In this document: piece by piece, positions 49,816-59,389 of the stretch | Layout of the letters: every line of letters starts with the position of its first letter | How positions within the stretch are numbered: the first letter of the stretch is position 1 | Program-made: the position numbers and the translations under genes | Assembly: GCA_016711345.1 (NCBI GenBank) | Contig: JADJTD010000001.1 | Location: 682,001-746,000, forward strand | Origin: Chloracidobacterium sp. | GTDB taxonomy: Bacteria; Acidobacteriota; Blastocatellia; Pyrinomonadales; Pyrinomonadaceae | Reading direction: 5' to 3' | Length of the DNA: 64,000 bases | Notes under the pieces: generated by a model | The model's input: only the letters and a program-made list of their open reading frames with translations | What the model was told of the DNA's origin: nothing | Databases searched by the model: none

Positions 49816-50676
49816 TTAGGAACTTTTCAGAGCAACCTTTGTTTCGTCGGTCAAGCCGTATGATTCCTGATCGTTAGGATAGGCTCCTGATCTAACGTCT
49901 TTCATCCAAGTTTGGATCGAATCGGTCATAACCTCACGAAGATTTGCGTATTGACGAACAAAACGCGGTTGGCGTCCAAACGTCATTCCGAGCAAATCAT
50001 GCAAAACGAGAACTTGAATATCGCAATCGAGACCAGCACCAATACCTATCGTTGAGATCTTCACTTCTTTTGTGATCATCGCAGCGACTTCGCGTGGAAC
50101 AAGTTCTAAAACAATTGAAAACGCACCAGCATCTTCAAGCGTCTTTGCATCTTCGATCAACAATTTTGCCTGTTCGGCAGTGCGGCCCTGTACACGATAC
50201 CCGCCCATTTTATAAACGGACTGCGGCGTCAGTCCGATGTGCGCGACGACCGGTATCTCTTCGTTGACAAGCCTCTTGACCAACTTTGCGCGGTTGCGTC
50301 CACCTTCAAGTTTCACTGCCTCGGCACCGCCGTATTTCATTAGGCGAAGAGCATTCTTGACGCTTTCGTCCTCGTTGATGTGATACGTGCCATACGGCAT
50401 ATCGGCGACAACCATTGCTCGTTCAGTGCCACGCTTGACAGCAATACAGGCAGAAAGAATTTCTTCTATAGAAACCGGGATCGTGTTGCCATATCCGTGA
50501 ATCACGTTGCCGATGCTATCACCAACAAGGATCATATCTACGCCGGCCTCGTCCACGATTCTAGCGGTCGGATAATCATAAGCCGTAAGGCAGACGAGTT
50601 TTTCGCCATTTTCCTTTGCAGCGCGGATCGCAGGCAAATAGACCTTGCCCTCTTTGTCAGGTTGGAGATATGCCAT
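49816..50676 (-). CDS. panB: 3-methyl-2-oxobutanoate hydroxymethyltransferase
   Basis: PanB makes ketopantoate from alpha-ketoisovalerate and methylene-tetrahydrofolate, the first step of pantothenate synthesis. The 286-residue sequence has CLTAYDYPTARIVDEAGVD, ILVGDSIGNVIHGY, VVADMPYGTY, GAEAVKLEGG, VVAHIGLTPQSV and IGIGAGLDCDIQVLVLHDLLG. It is directly followed by panC with no gap, and preceded by folK by 83 bp on the same strand, so a folK-panB-panC cluster joins folate and pantothenate steps. The folate link is sensible, as PanB uses a folate one-carbon donor. Confidence 0.95.
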   Translation of the reverse strand: MAYLQPDKEGKVYLPAIRAAKENGEKLVCLTAYDYPTARIVDEAGVDMILVGDSIGNVIHGYGNTIPVSIEEILSACIAVKRGTERAMVVADMPYGTYHINEDESVKNALRLMKYGGAEAVKLEGGRNRAKLVKRLVNEEIPVVAHIGLTPQSVYKMGGYRVQGRTAEQAKLLIEDAKTLEDAGAFSIVLELVPREVAAMITKEVKISTIGIGAGLDCDIQVLVLHDLLGMTFGRQPRFVRQYANLREVMTDSIQTWMKDVRSGAYPNDQESYGLTDETKVALKSS

Positions 50677-50759
50677 ATGTCTGCGACAAGTTTAGCAAAT
50701 TCATCAGGTAAGCAATACTACAAGTTGCCCGTCACTGCCTACCGCTAACCGCTTCTTGT

Positions 50760-51266
50760 CTACTGATTTGGGTTCCACCGTTTCACGTCACTCATATCCT
50801 CGCATGTGGCAAGAATATCCGCGATCTCTTTTTTAAGGACAGGATGAACAAAATTGGGAGCGATCTCGGCGAGCGGACAAAGCACAAATTTGCGAAGATG
50901 CAGCCGCGGATGAGGAAGTGTTAATAACTCCGTCTCCATTTGTTGATCGCCAAAGAAGAGAATATCAAGGTCGACCGTCCGCGGCTTTTTCATCGACTTA
51001 TCGCGGCGTCCCAGCAGATACTCGATCCGCAAAAGCCGCGCCATCATTTGCGTTGCACTGACATTTTTCACACGGATCTCAGCGACCATATTCAAAAAAT
51101 ATGTATCGCTCTCGATCTCCAGCGGCTCGGTTTCGTAAATCGCAGAAAGTTTATGAACAACAAAGCTCGCCTCCATCAAAGCCCTGATCGCAAGCGCAAG
51201 ATTCCCCGCCCGATCACCCAGATTCGATCCCAGACAGATGTATGCTGTTGTATATTCAGTGTCCAC
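50760..51266 (-). CDS. folK: 2-amino-4-hydroxy-6-hydroxymethyldihydropteridine pyrophosphokinase
   Basis: FolK transfers pyrophosphate from ATP to hydroxymethyldihydropterin before dihydropteroate formation. The 168-residue sequence has YICLGSNLGDRAGNL, SAIYETEP, FLNMVAEI, the RRDKSMKKPRTVDLDILFFG loop and LTLPHPRLHLRKFVL. These are the family's pterin and ATP sites. It lies upstream of panB on the same strand with an 83-bp gap, probably in one operon. A longer start is possible near MDTEYTTAYI, but this ATG is the first in frame. Confidence 0.94.
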   Translation of the reverse strand: MDTEYTTAYICLGSNLGDRAGNLALAIRALMEASFVVHKLSAIYETEPLEIESDTYFLNMVAEIRVKNVSATQMMARLLRIEYLLGRRDKSMKKPRTVDLDILFFGDQQMETELLTLPHPRLHLRKFVLCPLAEIAPNFVHPVLKKEIADILATCEDMSDVKRWNPNQ

Positions 51267-51387
51267 AAGGGGCTGCTGAATAATAAATAGATTAATCCGA
51301 CGCCGTTGTCAATTCAATCAGACTTGCTCCGCCGCAAATATCCCGTTCCAACACCGGGATTGCTCACCAAAATGGCCAAAAAATTAA

Positions 51388-53619
51388 TTATTGAGAAAGC
51401 CTGTAGTGCGAGATATCTGGATTCTGCGAAGGCACGATAGGTATATCTGGTGTGTGCGGAAGTATATTTTGCCAGCGGGTTTTATCGGCAAGAAGACGTT
51501 CTATTTCGGCGACCTGCAGTGGTTTCGAGAATAGATAGCCTTGGCCGTATTCGCAGCCGAGAATGCGCAGTTGATGAAATTGGTGAATGCTCTCGATACC
51601 TTCGGCGACGACTTTTAATTTTAGTGCTTTTGCGAGGGCGATAACAGTTCGGACGATCTCGCCGTTTTCGGTATTCTCTTCCATCGCGCTTACGAACGAG
51701 CGGTCGACCTTAAGGAGATCTATCGGAAAACGGTGCAGATAGCTAAGGCTCGAGTAGCCAGTTCCAAAATCGTCGATACTGATCTGAACGCCGGTTTCTT
51801 TGATCTGTTTTAGCATCAAAATCGCAGTTTCTGCGTTTTCCATGACAGCGCTTTCGGTGAGCTCGAGCTTCAAATTGCCTGCTGCGATTCCTGATTCGGC
51901 GATCACTGTCTTGATCTGTTCAACAAGCGCCGGGTGGCCAAAATGTTTTCCGGACAGGTTCACAGCGATGCTCAATTGCTTCCCGGCAGGTGCGATTTCC
52001 TGCCACTTAACAATTTGCGAGCATGCAGAATGCAGGATCTGAACGGTCATCGGTATGATGAGACCGGTACTTTCGCTTATAGGAATGAATTCGTTTGGAG
52101 GAACTAGACCGCGCTGCGGATGATTCCAGCGAACAAGCGCCTCAAAACCCGTGAGCGATGCATCATCAAGACTGATTATCGGCTGGTAGTAAAGCTCAAA
52201 TTCGTTGCGTTCAATGGCAAACCGCAAGTCTGTTTCGAGCTGGAGACGCGTGACCGCCCTGATGTGCATTTTCTGGTCAAAGATAACGTAATTTTCTTCG
52301 TTATCTTTGGCATAGTACATCGCGATGTCGGCATCACGCAGAATATCTTCTGCTTCGGGATATTTCGAATTGCCGTAAGCGATGCCGATCTTGGCACTTG
52401 TGAAAACCTGCCGCCCGTCGAGCGTGTAAGGCTCCGCGAGTCGTTTTGCCAGACGATCGGCAAAACCCGTTGCTTCTTCTTTGCTGAGCAGGTCGGTAAG
52501 TATAATGCCAAATTTATCACCGCCGAAACGGCCGACCATGTCGTCCTCACGAACCATGCTTGACAAACGCTTTCCAACTTTCTTGATAAGCCGATCTCCC
52601 AAAGAGTGGCCAAGGCTGTCGTTTATCGTCTTAAAACTTTTTAGATCCAGGAACAGCACGGCGAAATTACTTTCGGAGTTGTCACGTGTAACTTGTAAAA
52701 GATCCTTAAGGGTGTCGATGAAAAAGTTTCGATTCGGAAGCCCCGTCAACGCATCATGATAGGCTGCATGACGAAAATTCTCATGGCTTTCCTGCAAAGC
52801 CTCACCGCTGCGTTCGAGTTCGGCGACGTAGTGCCGCAGTTCGCCGACATGTTTCTCGGCCTCCTCAGCACGCTCGCGTTCTGATTCTTTTGCCTTCTCG
52901 ACGGTCCTTCGGACATCTTCAACAAATCGCCGGAAGGTAAGATATATAATTCCGAAGAACACGACGACCGCTGCGAAAAGAAATATATTGACCTGTTCAA
53001 GAGCCTTGTAGATAATGCCGGCCACGATGCCGCCCGTGAGGTACATTATCAGGGCATCGATACAATTGTCGGTCCATACTTCCCAAAAAGAACGATCATT
53101 TTTCAGAGCCGACAAAACGGCGACCAGCAGTGAATTGACCACGAACAAAGACAGGGACATCAATGCGACCAACCACACAAAACTCGTGAAATCACCACGC
53201 TGTAGAATGATTGCCGTTGGCCCGAATATCAGAGCGACTACCTTAGACGCCGCAAAGACGGATATTGCTGCAATAAGAACGTTTCCTACAATTGTCCTGG
53301 GTTTGATCGCAAGTCCCTTGCGCAAGAGATTTATTGATGCCAATCCCGTTTCGATCATCGCTATGATCAGCGCGATCTCGCCACCGTACAGCAGCATTAT
53401 CAAAATGATCAACCCGTCACTGATCGTCAGGTAAAGATTTACACGCGGAAGCTGTATTCGCAGATAGCAGCTGCAGAACACGGTGAGAATTGCCAACGTG
53501 ATAACACCGGCATCCACTCGCTCAGCCGAAAGGCCGGTAATTGCCCATCCCACTGCGGCGATCGCACACAGCGAGCATAGCAGTAGGAAAAGGTTTATCT
53601 TATTTTCCTTGGACATCAT
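51388..53619 (-). CDS. Membrane GGDEF-EAL protein with degenerate GGDEF site
   Basis: This 743-residue protein has about eight hydrophobic helices (roughly 8-228), a coiled-coil stretch (235-280), a GGDEF domain (about 285-455) and an EAL domain (about 460-710). The EAL site is intact: E493-A-L, LTESAVM, IDDFGTGYSSLSYL and VVAEGIE, so c-di-GMP phosphodiesterase activity is expected. The GGDEF motif reads GGDKF (366-370), with Lys369 in place of Glu, so cyclase activity is doubtful. The inhibitory RxxD (R357-D360) is kept. Such domains often bind GTP or c-di-GMP to regulate EAL activity. It lies alone, after a long gap. Confidence 0.92.
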   Translation of the reverse strand: MMSKENKINLFLLLCSLCAIAAVGWAITGLSAERVDAGVITLAILTVFCSCYLRIQLPRVNLYLTISDGLIILIMLLYGGEIALIIAMIETGLASINLLRKGLAIKPRTIVGNVLIAAISVFAASKVVALIFGPTAIILQRGDFTSFVWLVALMSLSLFVVNSLLVAVLSALKNDRSFWEVWTDNCIDALIMYLTGGIVAGIIYKALEQVNIFLFAAVVVFFGIIYLTFRRFVEDVRRTVEKAKESERERAEEAEKHVGELRHYVAELERSGEALQESHENFRHAAYHDALTGLPNRNFFIDTLKDLLQVTRDNSESNFAVLFLDLKSFKTINDSLGHSLGDRLIKKVGKRLSSMVREDDMVGRFGGDKFGIILTDLLSKEEATGFADRLAKRLAEPYTLDGRQVFTSAKIGIAYGNSKYPEAEDILRDADIAMYYAKDNEENYVIFDQKMHIRAVTRLQLETDLRFAIERNEFELYYQPIISLDDASLTGFEALVRWNHPQRGLVPPNEFIPISESTGLIIPMTVQILHSACSQIVKWQEIAPAGKQLSIAVNLSGKHFGHPALVEQIKTVIAESGIAAGNLKLELTESAVMENAETAILMLKQIKETGVQISIDDFGTGYSSLSYLHRFPIDLLKVDRSFVSAMEENTENGEIVRTVIALAKALKLKVVAEGIESIHQFHQLRILGCEYGQGYLFSKPLQVAEIERLLADKTRWQNILPHTPDIPIVPSQNPDISHYRLSQ

Positions 53620-53798
53620 CCGTAAAGGTCTGACTTAGAAACGTTATAGAAAAGAAAGGAGAAGTTCAGGTTGGTCGGAGCAAAGGGGACTGTTATCAAC
53701 AGCCATAACTATTATCAGATAAACTTTGTTTTTTTTCAACAAAAATCTTTGTCGGCATTAAGTAAATAGATCAAATGCCATTTTTCTAACAAAAACGG

Positions 53799-53830
53799 AA
53801 AAAGGCGAGAGCCTTAGCCCTCGCCTTTTT
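53799..53830. terminator. Bidirectional terminator after the subtilase gene
   Basis: GGCGAG (53804-53809) and CTCGCC (53820-53825) form a hairpin flanked by A and T runs on both sides. It lies 48-79 bp past the subtilase stop on the minus strand and would terminate that transcript. It can act in both directions. Confidence 0.75.
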
Positions 53831-53877
53831 CCGCCACCTTCCCTCTCAGGTCACCACCCCAAAAGGGAAACCTAAAA

Positions 53878-56391
53878 TCAGTCACCGTTACCACTATCAC
53901 CCACCAGTATTCCATCGCCGACCAATATGCCGTCGCCAACTAAAATGCCGTCGCTGACCAGAATACCGTTAGCAAAGACCGAGTAGTCAGTCATCTGTGA
54001 GCCATTACCAAATAGAAGGTTCGATCCGCCGAGCGATGTTCCGCGTGCAAGCACCTGAAACCCGTTTGGAGCAACTCCATCACCGAGTATCGATCCGTCG
54101 CCAACCAAGATGCCGTCGCCAACGAGTATCCCGTCACCGACTAGAATTCCGTCGCCAACGAGTATCCCGTCACCAACAAGTATGCCGTCGCCGACCAGAA
54201 TTCCCTGTCCATAAATGCCCTGATACTTCGTGATCAGATTCGTGCCTGTCAACACTCCATAGTTCGGCAGGATGCCGCCTGACCATTGGAACCGCGTTCC
54301 TGCGATCGACGAAACATGAGTTGGGATCGTATTTGTCGTAAGCAGATTTGTGCCTAATGCCGGTGAACTGCCAAGGTCTTGACGGATCAGCTTAGCAATT
54401 CTTACTGCTCCTTCAACATTGACTTCGCCTGCTCCCTGTTCGAGTACGTTAAATCCACCGATCTGCTGAGCAGTATATTCGAGAAGCATCTTCACCATAT
54501 TTGGCGTTAGCTTTGGATTGATCTGAAACAGCAGGGCCGCCGCTCCGGAGACTACCGGAGCCGACATTGAGGTTCCTGACATCTGCATTAGTGTGGTGTC
54601 ATCCCCCCCATTTCCAAAAACTTTCATCTCCGGATGACTGCGAAGTATCTCGCAGTTTTTCCCGACTGCAGATACGATCTTATTACCCGGAGCGATGATA
54701 TCCGGCTTCATCAGATGGTCATACTTTTTATTGCCATCCGAATCAGTGAAGTACGAACGGGTCGGCCCGCGCGAGCTGAATGACGTAACGGCATCATCGC
54801 TGCGTGAGTCCGTTTGAAATGTATTGGTAGCTCCGACTGTAATAACCGAAGGCTCATTGCCAGGCGAGTGAATCGCTCCGTACATTTTCTCACCGGCTTC
54901 ATTTTTTCCGTTGTTGCCGGCCGCGGCAACAACCACAAGTCCCGCGTCAACCAGCTTGCGGGCTGCACGGCAAAGCGGATCATTTCTATACGATTCGATC
55001 GCCGGCGTTCCAAGACTCATATTAACTACTTTAATGTTTAAGGCGCTTCGGTTTGCATAGATCCAGTCAATTCCTTGTATGAGTCCTGCGGTTGTTCCCA
55101 AACCACGCTCATCGAGCACACGAACATTGATGATCTTCGTGTTTGGCGCCATATTGCGGTAAGAACCGAATTCATTGCTGCGGCCGCTACCTCCGGCAAC
55201 GATACCGGCAACGTGCGATCCATGGCCGTAAGGATCATTGTTTAATTCACTTAGGCTGCCGGCGAAGTTCGCACTTTTGATAACGCGATCGTTGCCGACC
55301 GATTCCATGAACATATGGTGCTGCTCATAAACTCCTGAATCAAGAACTGCGACACCAACACCAGTGCCGTCAAGCTGGTAGGTCGTATTGATAGCAAGTC
55401 CCAACGCATTAATTATCGTATTTGTCTGCGTGCGTACCTGTGAAACGCCCGTAGTGGTCTCGATATGCCCCAGAACCTCGACCTCTTTGTCGAGCGATAG
55501 ATGTTTGGCCGATTGCACACTCGCTACTTCCTCTGCAACACGAACAGGAAGGTCGATGATGAGCATATTCAGCGAGGCCGCTCTGTCGCCGATCAAGACG
55601 CCGTTGCGTTTGAGGACGGCAAGAAGCTCGGGATTGTTAATGTCATCCGACTGTAGAATGACCTTGACTGTTTTGTTTTCGCCTGCGGAAACCATCGCAC
55701 GTAGATCAGGTGAAAGCTTGTCACCAACAAAACCGTCGGTGCTGTCTTTAATGATATCGATGCGTTGAAAACGTGAGTTCAAACGGCTGTCGCCGGCGAT
55801 CTGCCGATCGTAGCTATTCCCGTCGGATGAACTGAGGATTTGGATCCTGCCCTGCGAAAGAGCGTTGTAGAGAATTCCCGCAACGTGCGCGCCAAGAACA
55901 GGGGTTTCGGATGAAAAACTTGCTATGTCGTCAAGATATATAACTGATTTGTCTTTCGAGGATTCTACATATTTGATAATACCGTTAATTGCGAGATCGA
56001 TCTCTGCCTGACTCTTGCCGGACGAGAACAAAGTATTCCAGTTGATGCGGAACAGCTTTTTACCATTCGTATTTTCTGCCAAGCGTGCCGCTACATTTTG
56101 CAGCACCATATCGCGTGCATAGCCCTGATTATCGATCAGGACAGGATTCTTCGACGTATTAGATGTGAGTATCCGTGCGATAGCCTGCGACTCCAACAAA
56201 TAGCTGTTTCCAGTATGATATCCGGCGGAAATCTCTGTTAGATAATCAGCGTACGATGACGTCATTGTTTCGACGGCCGTCGTCTTAGCCGACTCGGTCT
56301 GTACCGTTTGCTGACCGAATGCCAACGTGGGGAAAAGTAATGCCGCTGCCACGAGCGATGTCATCACTTTACTGCGTTGTTCGTTTTTCAT
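53878..56391 (-). CDS. Secreted subtilase (S8) with Clp-like N-terminal region and GILVGD repeats
   Basis: I choose ATG 56391 (MKNEQRSKVM), five bases after AGGAGA, over the upstream TTG at 56409; this gives 837 residues. A signal peptide ends near LAFGQQ. Residues about 65-220 look like a decayed Clp-type AAA+ domain (see findings). A propeptide-like region (about 235-310) precedes the catalytic domain with D351 (VAVLDSGV), H390 (GHGSHVAG) and S608 (SGTSMSAP), a full serine triad. The C-terminus carries two blocks of GILVGD hexapeptides. It is likely an exported protease. The catalytic call is secure; the N- and C-terminal parts are unusual. Confidence 0.93.
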   Translation of the reverse strand: MKNEQRSKVMTSLVAAALLFPTLAFGQQTVQTESAKTTAVETMTSSYADYLTEISAGYHTGNSYLLESQAIARILTSNTSKNPVLIDNQGYARDMVLQNVAARLAENTNGKKLFRINWNTLFSSGKSQAEIDLAINGIIKYVESSKDKSVIYLDDIASFSSETPVLGAHVAGILYNALSQGRIQILSSSDGNSYDRQIAGDSRLNSRFQRIDIIKDSTDGFVGDKLSPDLRAMVSAGENKTVKVILQSDDINNPELLAVLKRNGVLIGDRAASLNMLIIDLPVRVAEEVASVQSAKHLSLDKEVEVLGHIETTTGVSQVRTQTNTIINALGLAINTTYQLDGTGVGVAVLDSGVYEQHHMFMESVGNDRVIKSANFAGSLSELNNDPYGHGSHVAGIVAGGSGRSNEFGSYRNMAPNTKIINVRVLDERGLGTTAGLIQGIDWIYANRSALNIKVVNMSLGTPAIESYRNDPLCRAARKLVDAGLVVVAAAGNNGKNEAGEKMYGAIHSPGNEPSVITVGATNTFQTDSRSDDAVTSFSSRGPTRSYFTDSDGNKKYDHLMKPDIIAPGNKIVSAVGKNCEILRSHPEMKVFGNGGDDTTLMQMSGTSMSAPVVSGAAALLFQINPKLTPNMVKMLLEYTAQQIGGFNVLEQGAGEVNVEGAVRIAKLIRQDLGSSPALGTNLLTTNTIPTHVSSIAGTRFQWSGGILPNYGVLTGTNLITKYQGIYGQGILVGDGILVGDGILVGDGILVGDGILVGDGILVGDGSILGDGVAPNGFQVLARGTSLGGSNLLFGNGSQMTDYSVFANGILVSDGILVGDGILVGDGILVGDSGNGD
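53896..53967 (-). repeat. GILVGD hexapeptide repeat block 2 (18-nt units)
   Basis: Four 18-nt units code for GILVSD, GILVGD, GILVGD and GILVGD near the subtilase C-terminus (residues about 809-832). Confidence 0.8.
54076..54204 (-). repeat. GILVGD hexapeptide repeat block 1 (18-nt units)
   Basis: Six perfect GILVGD units followed by a seventh variant, GSILGDG, lie in tandem. The DNA units differ at third positions, so the array has aged under selection on the protein. Confidence 0.85.
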
Positions 56392-56608
56392 AAATTCTCC
56401 TATGTTCAAGCGTTTTTGTCTGTGACATCCAGACGGGTTATCGCCACGTTCCTTTTGGCAATGGCTGTGCCAAACAAATAGAAACGCGTTTCAGCCTTTA
56501 TTTATAGGAGGTTTGAGGGAAACGCCAGACGCCGAATGATGACGGCGTGAACGCTACTCGGTCAATCTGACCGAACTAATACGTCAAATTGATGCCAAAG
56601 ATGCACGA

Positions 56609-56668
56609 TGAAAGCACGCACATTAGTAAGGGCGGAACATTCAATATCGAATGCACCGCCCTCCTATC
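56609..56668. repeat. Dispersed palindromic repeat copy upstream of the subtilase gene
   Basis: TGAAAGCACGCACATTAGTA plus AGGGCGGAACATTCAATATC, then GAATGCACCGCCCTCC, form a palindromic copy lacking the outer right arm. It sits between the prolyl oligopeptidase end and the subtilase start (both minus). Confidence 0.7.
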
Positions 56669-56684
56669 TATCATTAACTAATAA

Positions 56685-58814
56685 CTATTTACTGATCCCA
56701 ACCTGAGTCAGCGCATAGGCATATTCAAACGCTATCTCTTTCAATCGGTCATAGCGTCCCGACGCTCCGCCGTGGCCTGCTCCCATGTTTGTTTTGAGAA
56801 GAATTTGGCTGTCGTTGGTTTTCATTTCGCGGATCTTGGCCGCTAGTTTGGCTCCTTCCCAATACGGCACCTGGCTGTCGTTGAGCGAAACCTCGATCAG
56901 CATATTCGGATAACTTTGCGCTTTTACATTCTCATATGGCGAATACTGAATCATGTAATCCCAAGCTTTTTTGTCGTCTCGCGGGTTGCCCCATTCGATC
57001 CATTCCTCAGTCGTAAGCGGAAGGTCAGCGTCGATCATCGTGTTCATCACATCGACAAACGGAACCTGTGCGATCGCAGCGCGAAAAGTGGACGGTGACA
57101 TATTCACGGCCGCACCAACTAACAAACCGCCTGCTGATCCGCCCTCAATTACGGTCCTGTCGGGTGAGGAGTATTTGTTCGCCTGAAGCCATTTTGCCGA
57201 GTCGATAAAGTCGTTAAACGAATTTAACTTCTTGAACATCCGTCCATCAAGCCGCCATTTCTCGCCAAGCTCACCGCCGCCTCGAATTTGGGCGATCGCA
57301 TAGATCATTCCACGATCTACCAGGCTAAGCGTACCGACCGAAAAATACGGTGTCATCGAGAGACCGTACGAGCCATACCCATAAAGCAGCATCGGAGCCG
57401 AACCGTCAAGCTTCGTTCCCTTCCTCATCATTAAGATGACGGGAATCTTCACGCCGTCGCGAGCATCTGCCCAAACCCGTTTTGTTTCGTACTGCGTCTT
57501 GTCGTAGCCGCTCGGAATTTCCTGCTGTTTAATGAGCGTACTTTTCCGCGATGCAAAGTCGAATTCATAAGTCGAATTCGGAGTTATCATCGAGGCATAA
57601 CCGTAACGAACAACCGGCGTTTCGTACTCGGGATTTGCCGTAAGATTTATAGTATAAACGCTTTCGGGTGTTTCGATCCGCTGATCGGCACGACGTGTTT
57701 TACGGTCTTTTACACGAAGATACTCGAGGCCATTCTCAACCTCGGAAACAACGGCATAGTCTTTAAAGAATGCGATTCCATCGATCTTTATTTCTGGATT
57801 GTATGGAACAAAGTCGGTCCAATTCTTCTCGCTCGGATCATTCGCAGGCGCTCGAACAACCTTAAAATTCTCGGCGTTCTTGTTTGTAGTTATGTAGAAT
57901 TCACCGCTGTCAAAAGTAGCATAATATTCGTGTCCTTCACGTCGCGGACTGATCAATTTCCATGCGCCGAGCGGATCGTCCGCCGCAAGATAACGAAATT
58001 CCCGCATCGTTTTTGCACTAGAGGCAATAAACATCATCTTGCGGTCGCGCGAACGCCTGACACCGACATCGAAGAGCACATCCTTTTCCTCAAAGACCGT
58101 TTCGTTCTTGTCCGTCCCAACTGCGTGCCGCAATATCTTGTCCGAGCGCTTCGAAACCGGATCTTCCTGTCCTATAAAAAGATACTTGCCGTCATTTGAC
58201 CAAACAGCCGATGTGACACGCTCGATCTTGTCCGGCAGTATCTTCCCGGTCGTGAGGTCTTTGATCTGTAAAACATATTGCCTGTAACCAGTCGTATCAG
58301 TAGAGAAAGCCAGGAATTTGCCGTCGTCACTAACGTCAAATTCACTGATATTAAAATACTCAGATCCTTTTGCCATCTCGTTTTGATCAAGCAACACTTC
58401 CGCATTTTTTCCGTCCTTAGACCTGCTGCGAAGATAGGTCGAATACTGCTTACCCTTTTCCGTTTTGGTGAAATACCAATACTCACCCAATTTATAAGGC
58501 ACGCTAGTATCGTCTTCCTTTATACGCCCGAGCATTTCCTTATAAAGCGTATCAACGAACGGCTGGTGCTTGCCCATGAACGACTCGGTATATTTATTGT
58601 TTTCTTCAAGATACGACTTGATCGCGGGACCGAGCTTACTCTTGTCGCCGCGGAGCCAGGCGTAATTATCCGTGATCTCATAACCATGGATCTTTAGAAT
58701 TTTGGGTTCCTTCTTAGCAATAGGTGGTTTCATATCTGTCTGAGCAACGATAACAAAGCGGCCGATCACAATAATGATAAATAGCGGGGCAAGACTTAAC
58801 AATCTTTTGACCAT
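56685..58814 (-). CDS. Prolyl oligopeptidase (S9A) with N-terminal signal/anchor
   Basis: From ATG 58814 (MVKRLLSLAP), with AAGGAG seven bases upstream, it is 709 residues; a longer in-frame start exists at 58958 but reads through a simple-repeat region. A hydrophobic N-terminus (LAPLFIIIVIGRFVIVAQT) gives export. The N-terminal seven-bladed propeller contains EPKILKIHGYEITDNYAWLRG, and the C-terminal alpha/beta-hydrolase domain has Ser in GGSAGG, Asp in LNDSQVPYWEGAK and His in GAGHGG. S9A enzymes cut short peptides after proline. With the propeller they accept only small substrates. Probably a periplasmic peptidase. Confidence 0.92.
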   Translation of the reverse strand: MVKRLLSLAPLFIIIVIGRFVIVAQTDMKPPIAKKEPKILKIHGYEITDNYAWLRGDKSKLGPAIKSYLEENNKYTESFMGKHQPFVDTLYKEMLGRIKEDDTSVPYKLGEYWYFTKTEKGKQYSTYLRSRSKDGKNAEVLLDQNEMAKGSEYFNISEFDVSDDGKFLAFSTDTTGYRQYVLQIKDLTTGKILPDKIERVTSAVWSNDGKYLFIGQEDPVSKRSDKILRHAVGTDKNETVFEEKDVLFDVGVRRSRDRKMMFIASSAKTMREFRYLAADDPLGAWKLISPRREGHEYYATFDSGEFYITTNKNAENFKVVRAPANDPSEKNWTDFVPYNPEIKIDGIAFFKDYAVVSEVENGLEYLRVKDRKTRRADQRIETPESVYTINLTANPEYETPVVRYGYASMITPNSTYEFDFASRKSTLIKQQEIPSGYDKTQYETKRVWADARDGVKIPVILMMRKGTKLDGSAPMLLYGYGSYGLSMTPYFSVGTLSLVDRGMIYAIAQIRGGGELGEKWRLDGRMFKKLNSFNDFIDSAKWLQANKYSSPDRTVIEGGSAGGLLVGAAVNMSPSTFRAAIAQVPFVDVMNTMIDADLPLTTEEWIEWGNPRDDKKAWDYMIQYSPYENVKAQSYPNMLIEVSLNDSQVPYWEGAKLAAKIREMKTNDSQILLKTNMGAGHGGASGRYDRLKEIAFEYAYALTQVGISK

Positions 58815-59389
58815 TCCAAACTCCTTGTTGTTTACGATAATTATTTTACAGTAGATGCCGATGCTAATACGAACTGTTGCACCGCGCGGTTTCGCATCCG
58901 CCAAAAACGTAACATCCGTGTGCCCAGCTGTCCCACTGTCCCACTGTTTTTTTTTCACCCGAGTTGCCGTTCCGCCGTTTCAGAGCGTTCCACTGTCAAA
59001 TGGAACGCGCAAACTATTGTATTTATTGCAGTTGCATTGATTTTTGGCCTATATTCCACGTTTTTTGAAAAAATATGACGTCACCTTACAAAATGTGTAA
59101 CTGGTTGCAAATATTACTGTTACAGTCAGAACAAATTTCAAACAATCTAATCTTCGCTGAAACGATATTTCGATTCAAACCCGTAAGCCCCGATCTCCGA
59201 CTCATTAATTGAATGCTAAACAATGCATGTAAGTCGCACCGCTCTTACGCCAATATTGCGTCTAAAGTTTAACATCTTATCCATGAAACGTCTGCCTTGG
59301 TGAATTCAAGTTGCAATTGCAAATTTCAGTTCTGCACTTTGTCCGACTTGGCCGTTTTTTTACGCATTCATCTCTAAGAGGAAAAATCG
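58815..59389. other. Intergenic region between the peptidase and the repeat-protein gene
   Basis: This 575-bp gap between divergent genes holds a CCCACTGTCCCACTG simple repeat (near 58930-58945, before a T-run) and a perfect hairpin GCGTTCCA (58985-58992) / TGGAACGC (59001-59008). The rest, about 59090-59370, is AT-rich and should contain the promoter of the 59390 gene. A ribosome site AGAGGAAA precedes its ATG. No gene is seen. Confidence 0.5.
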
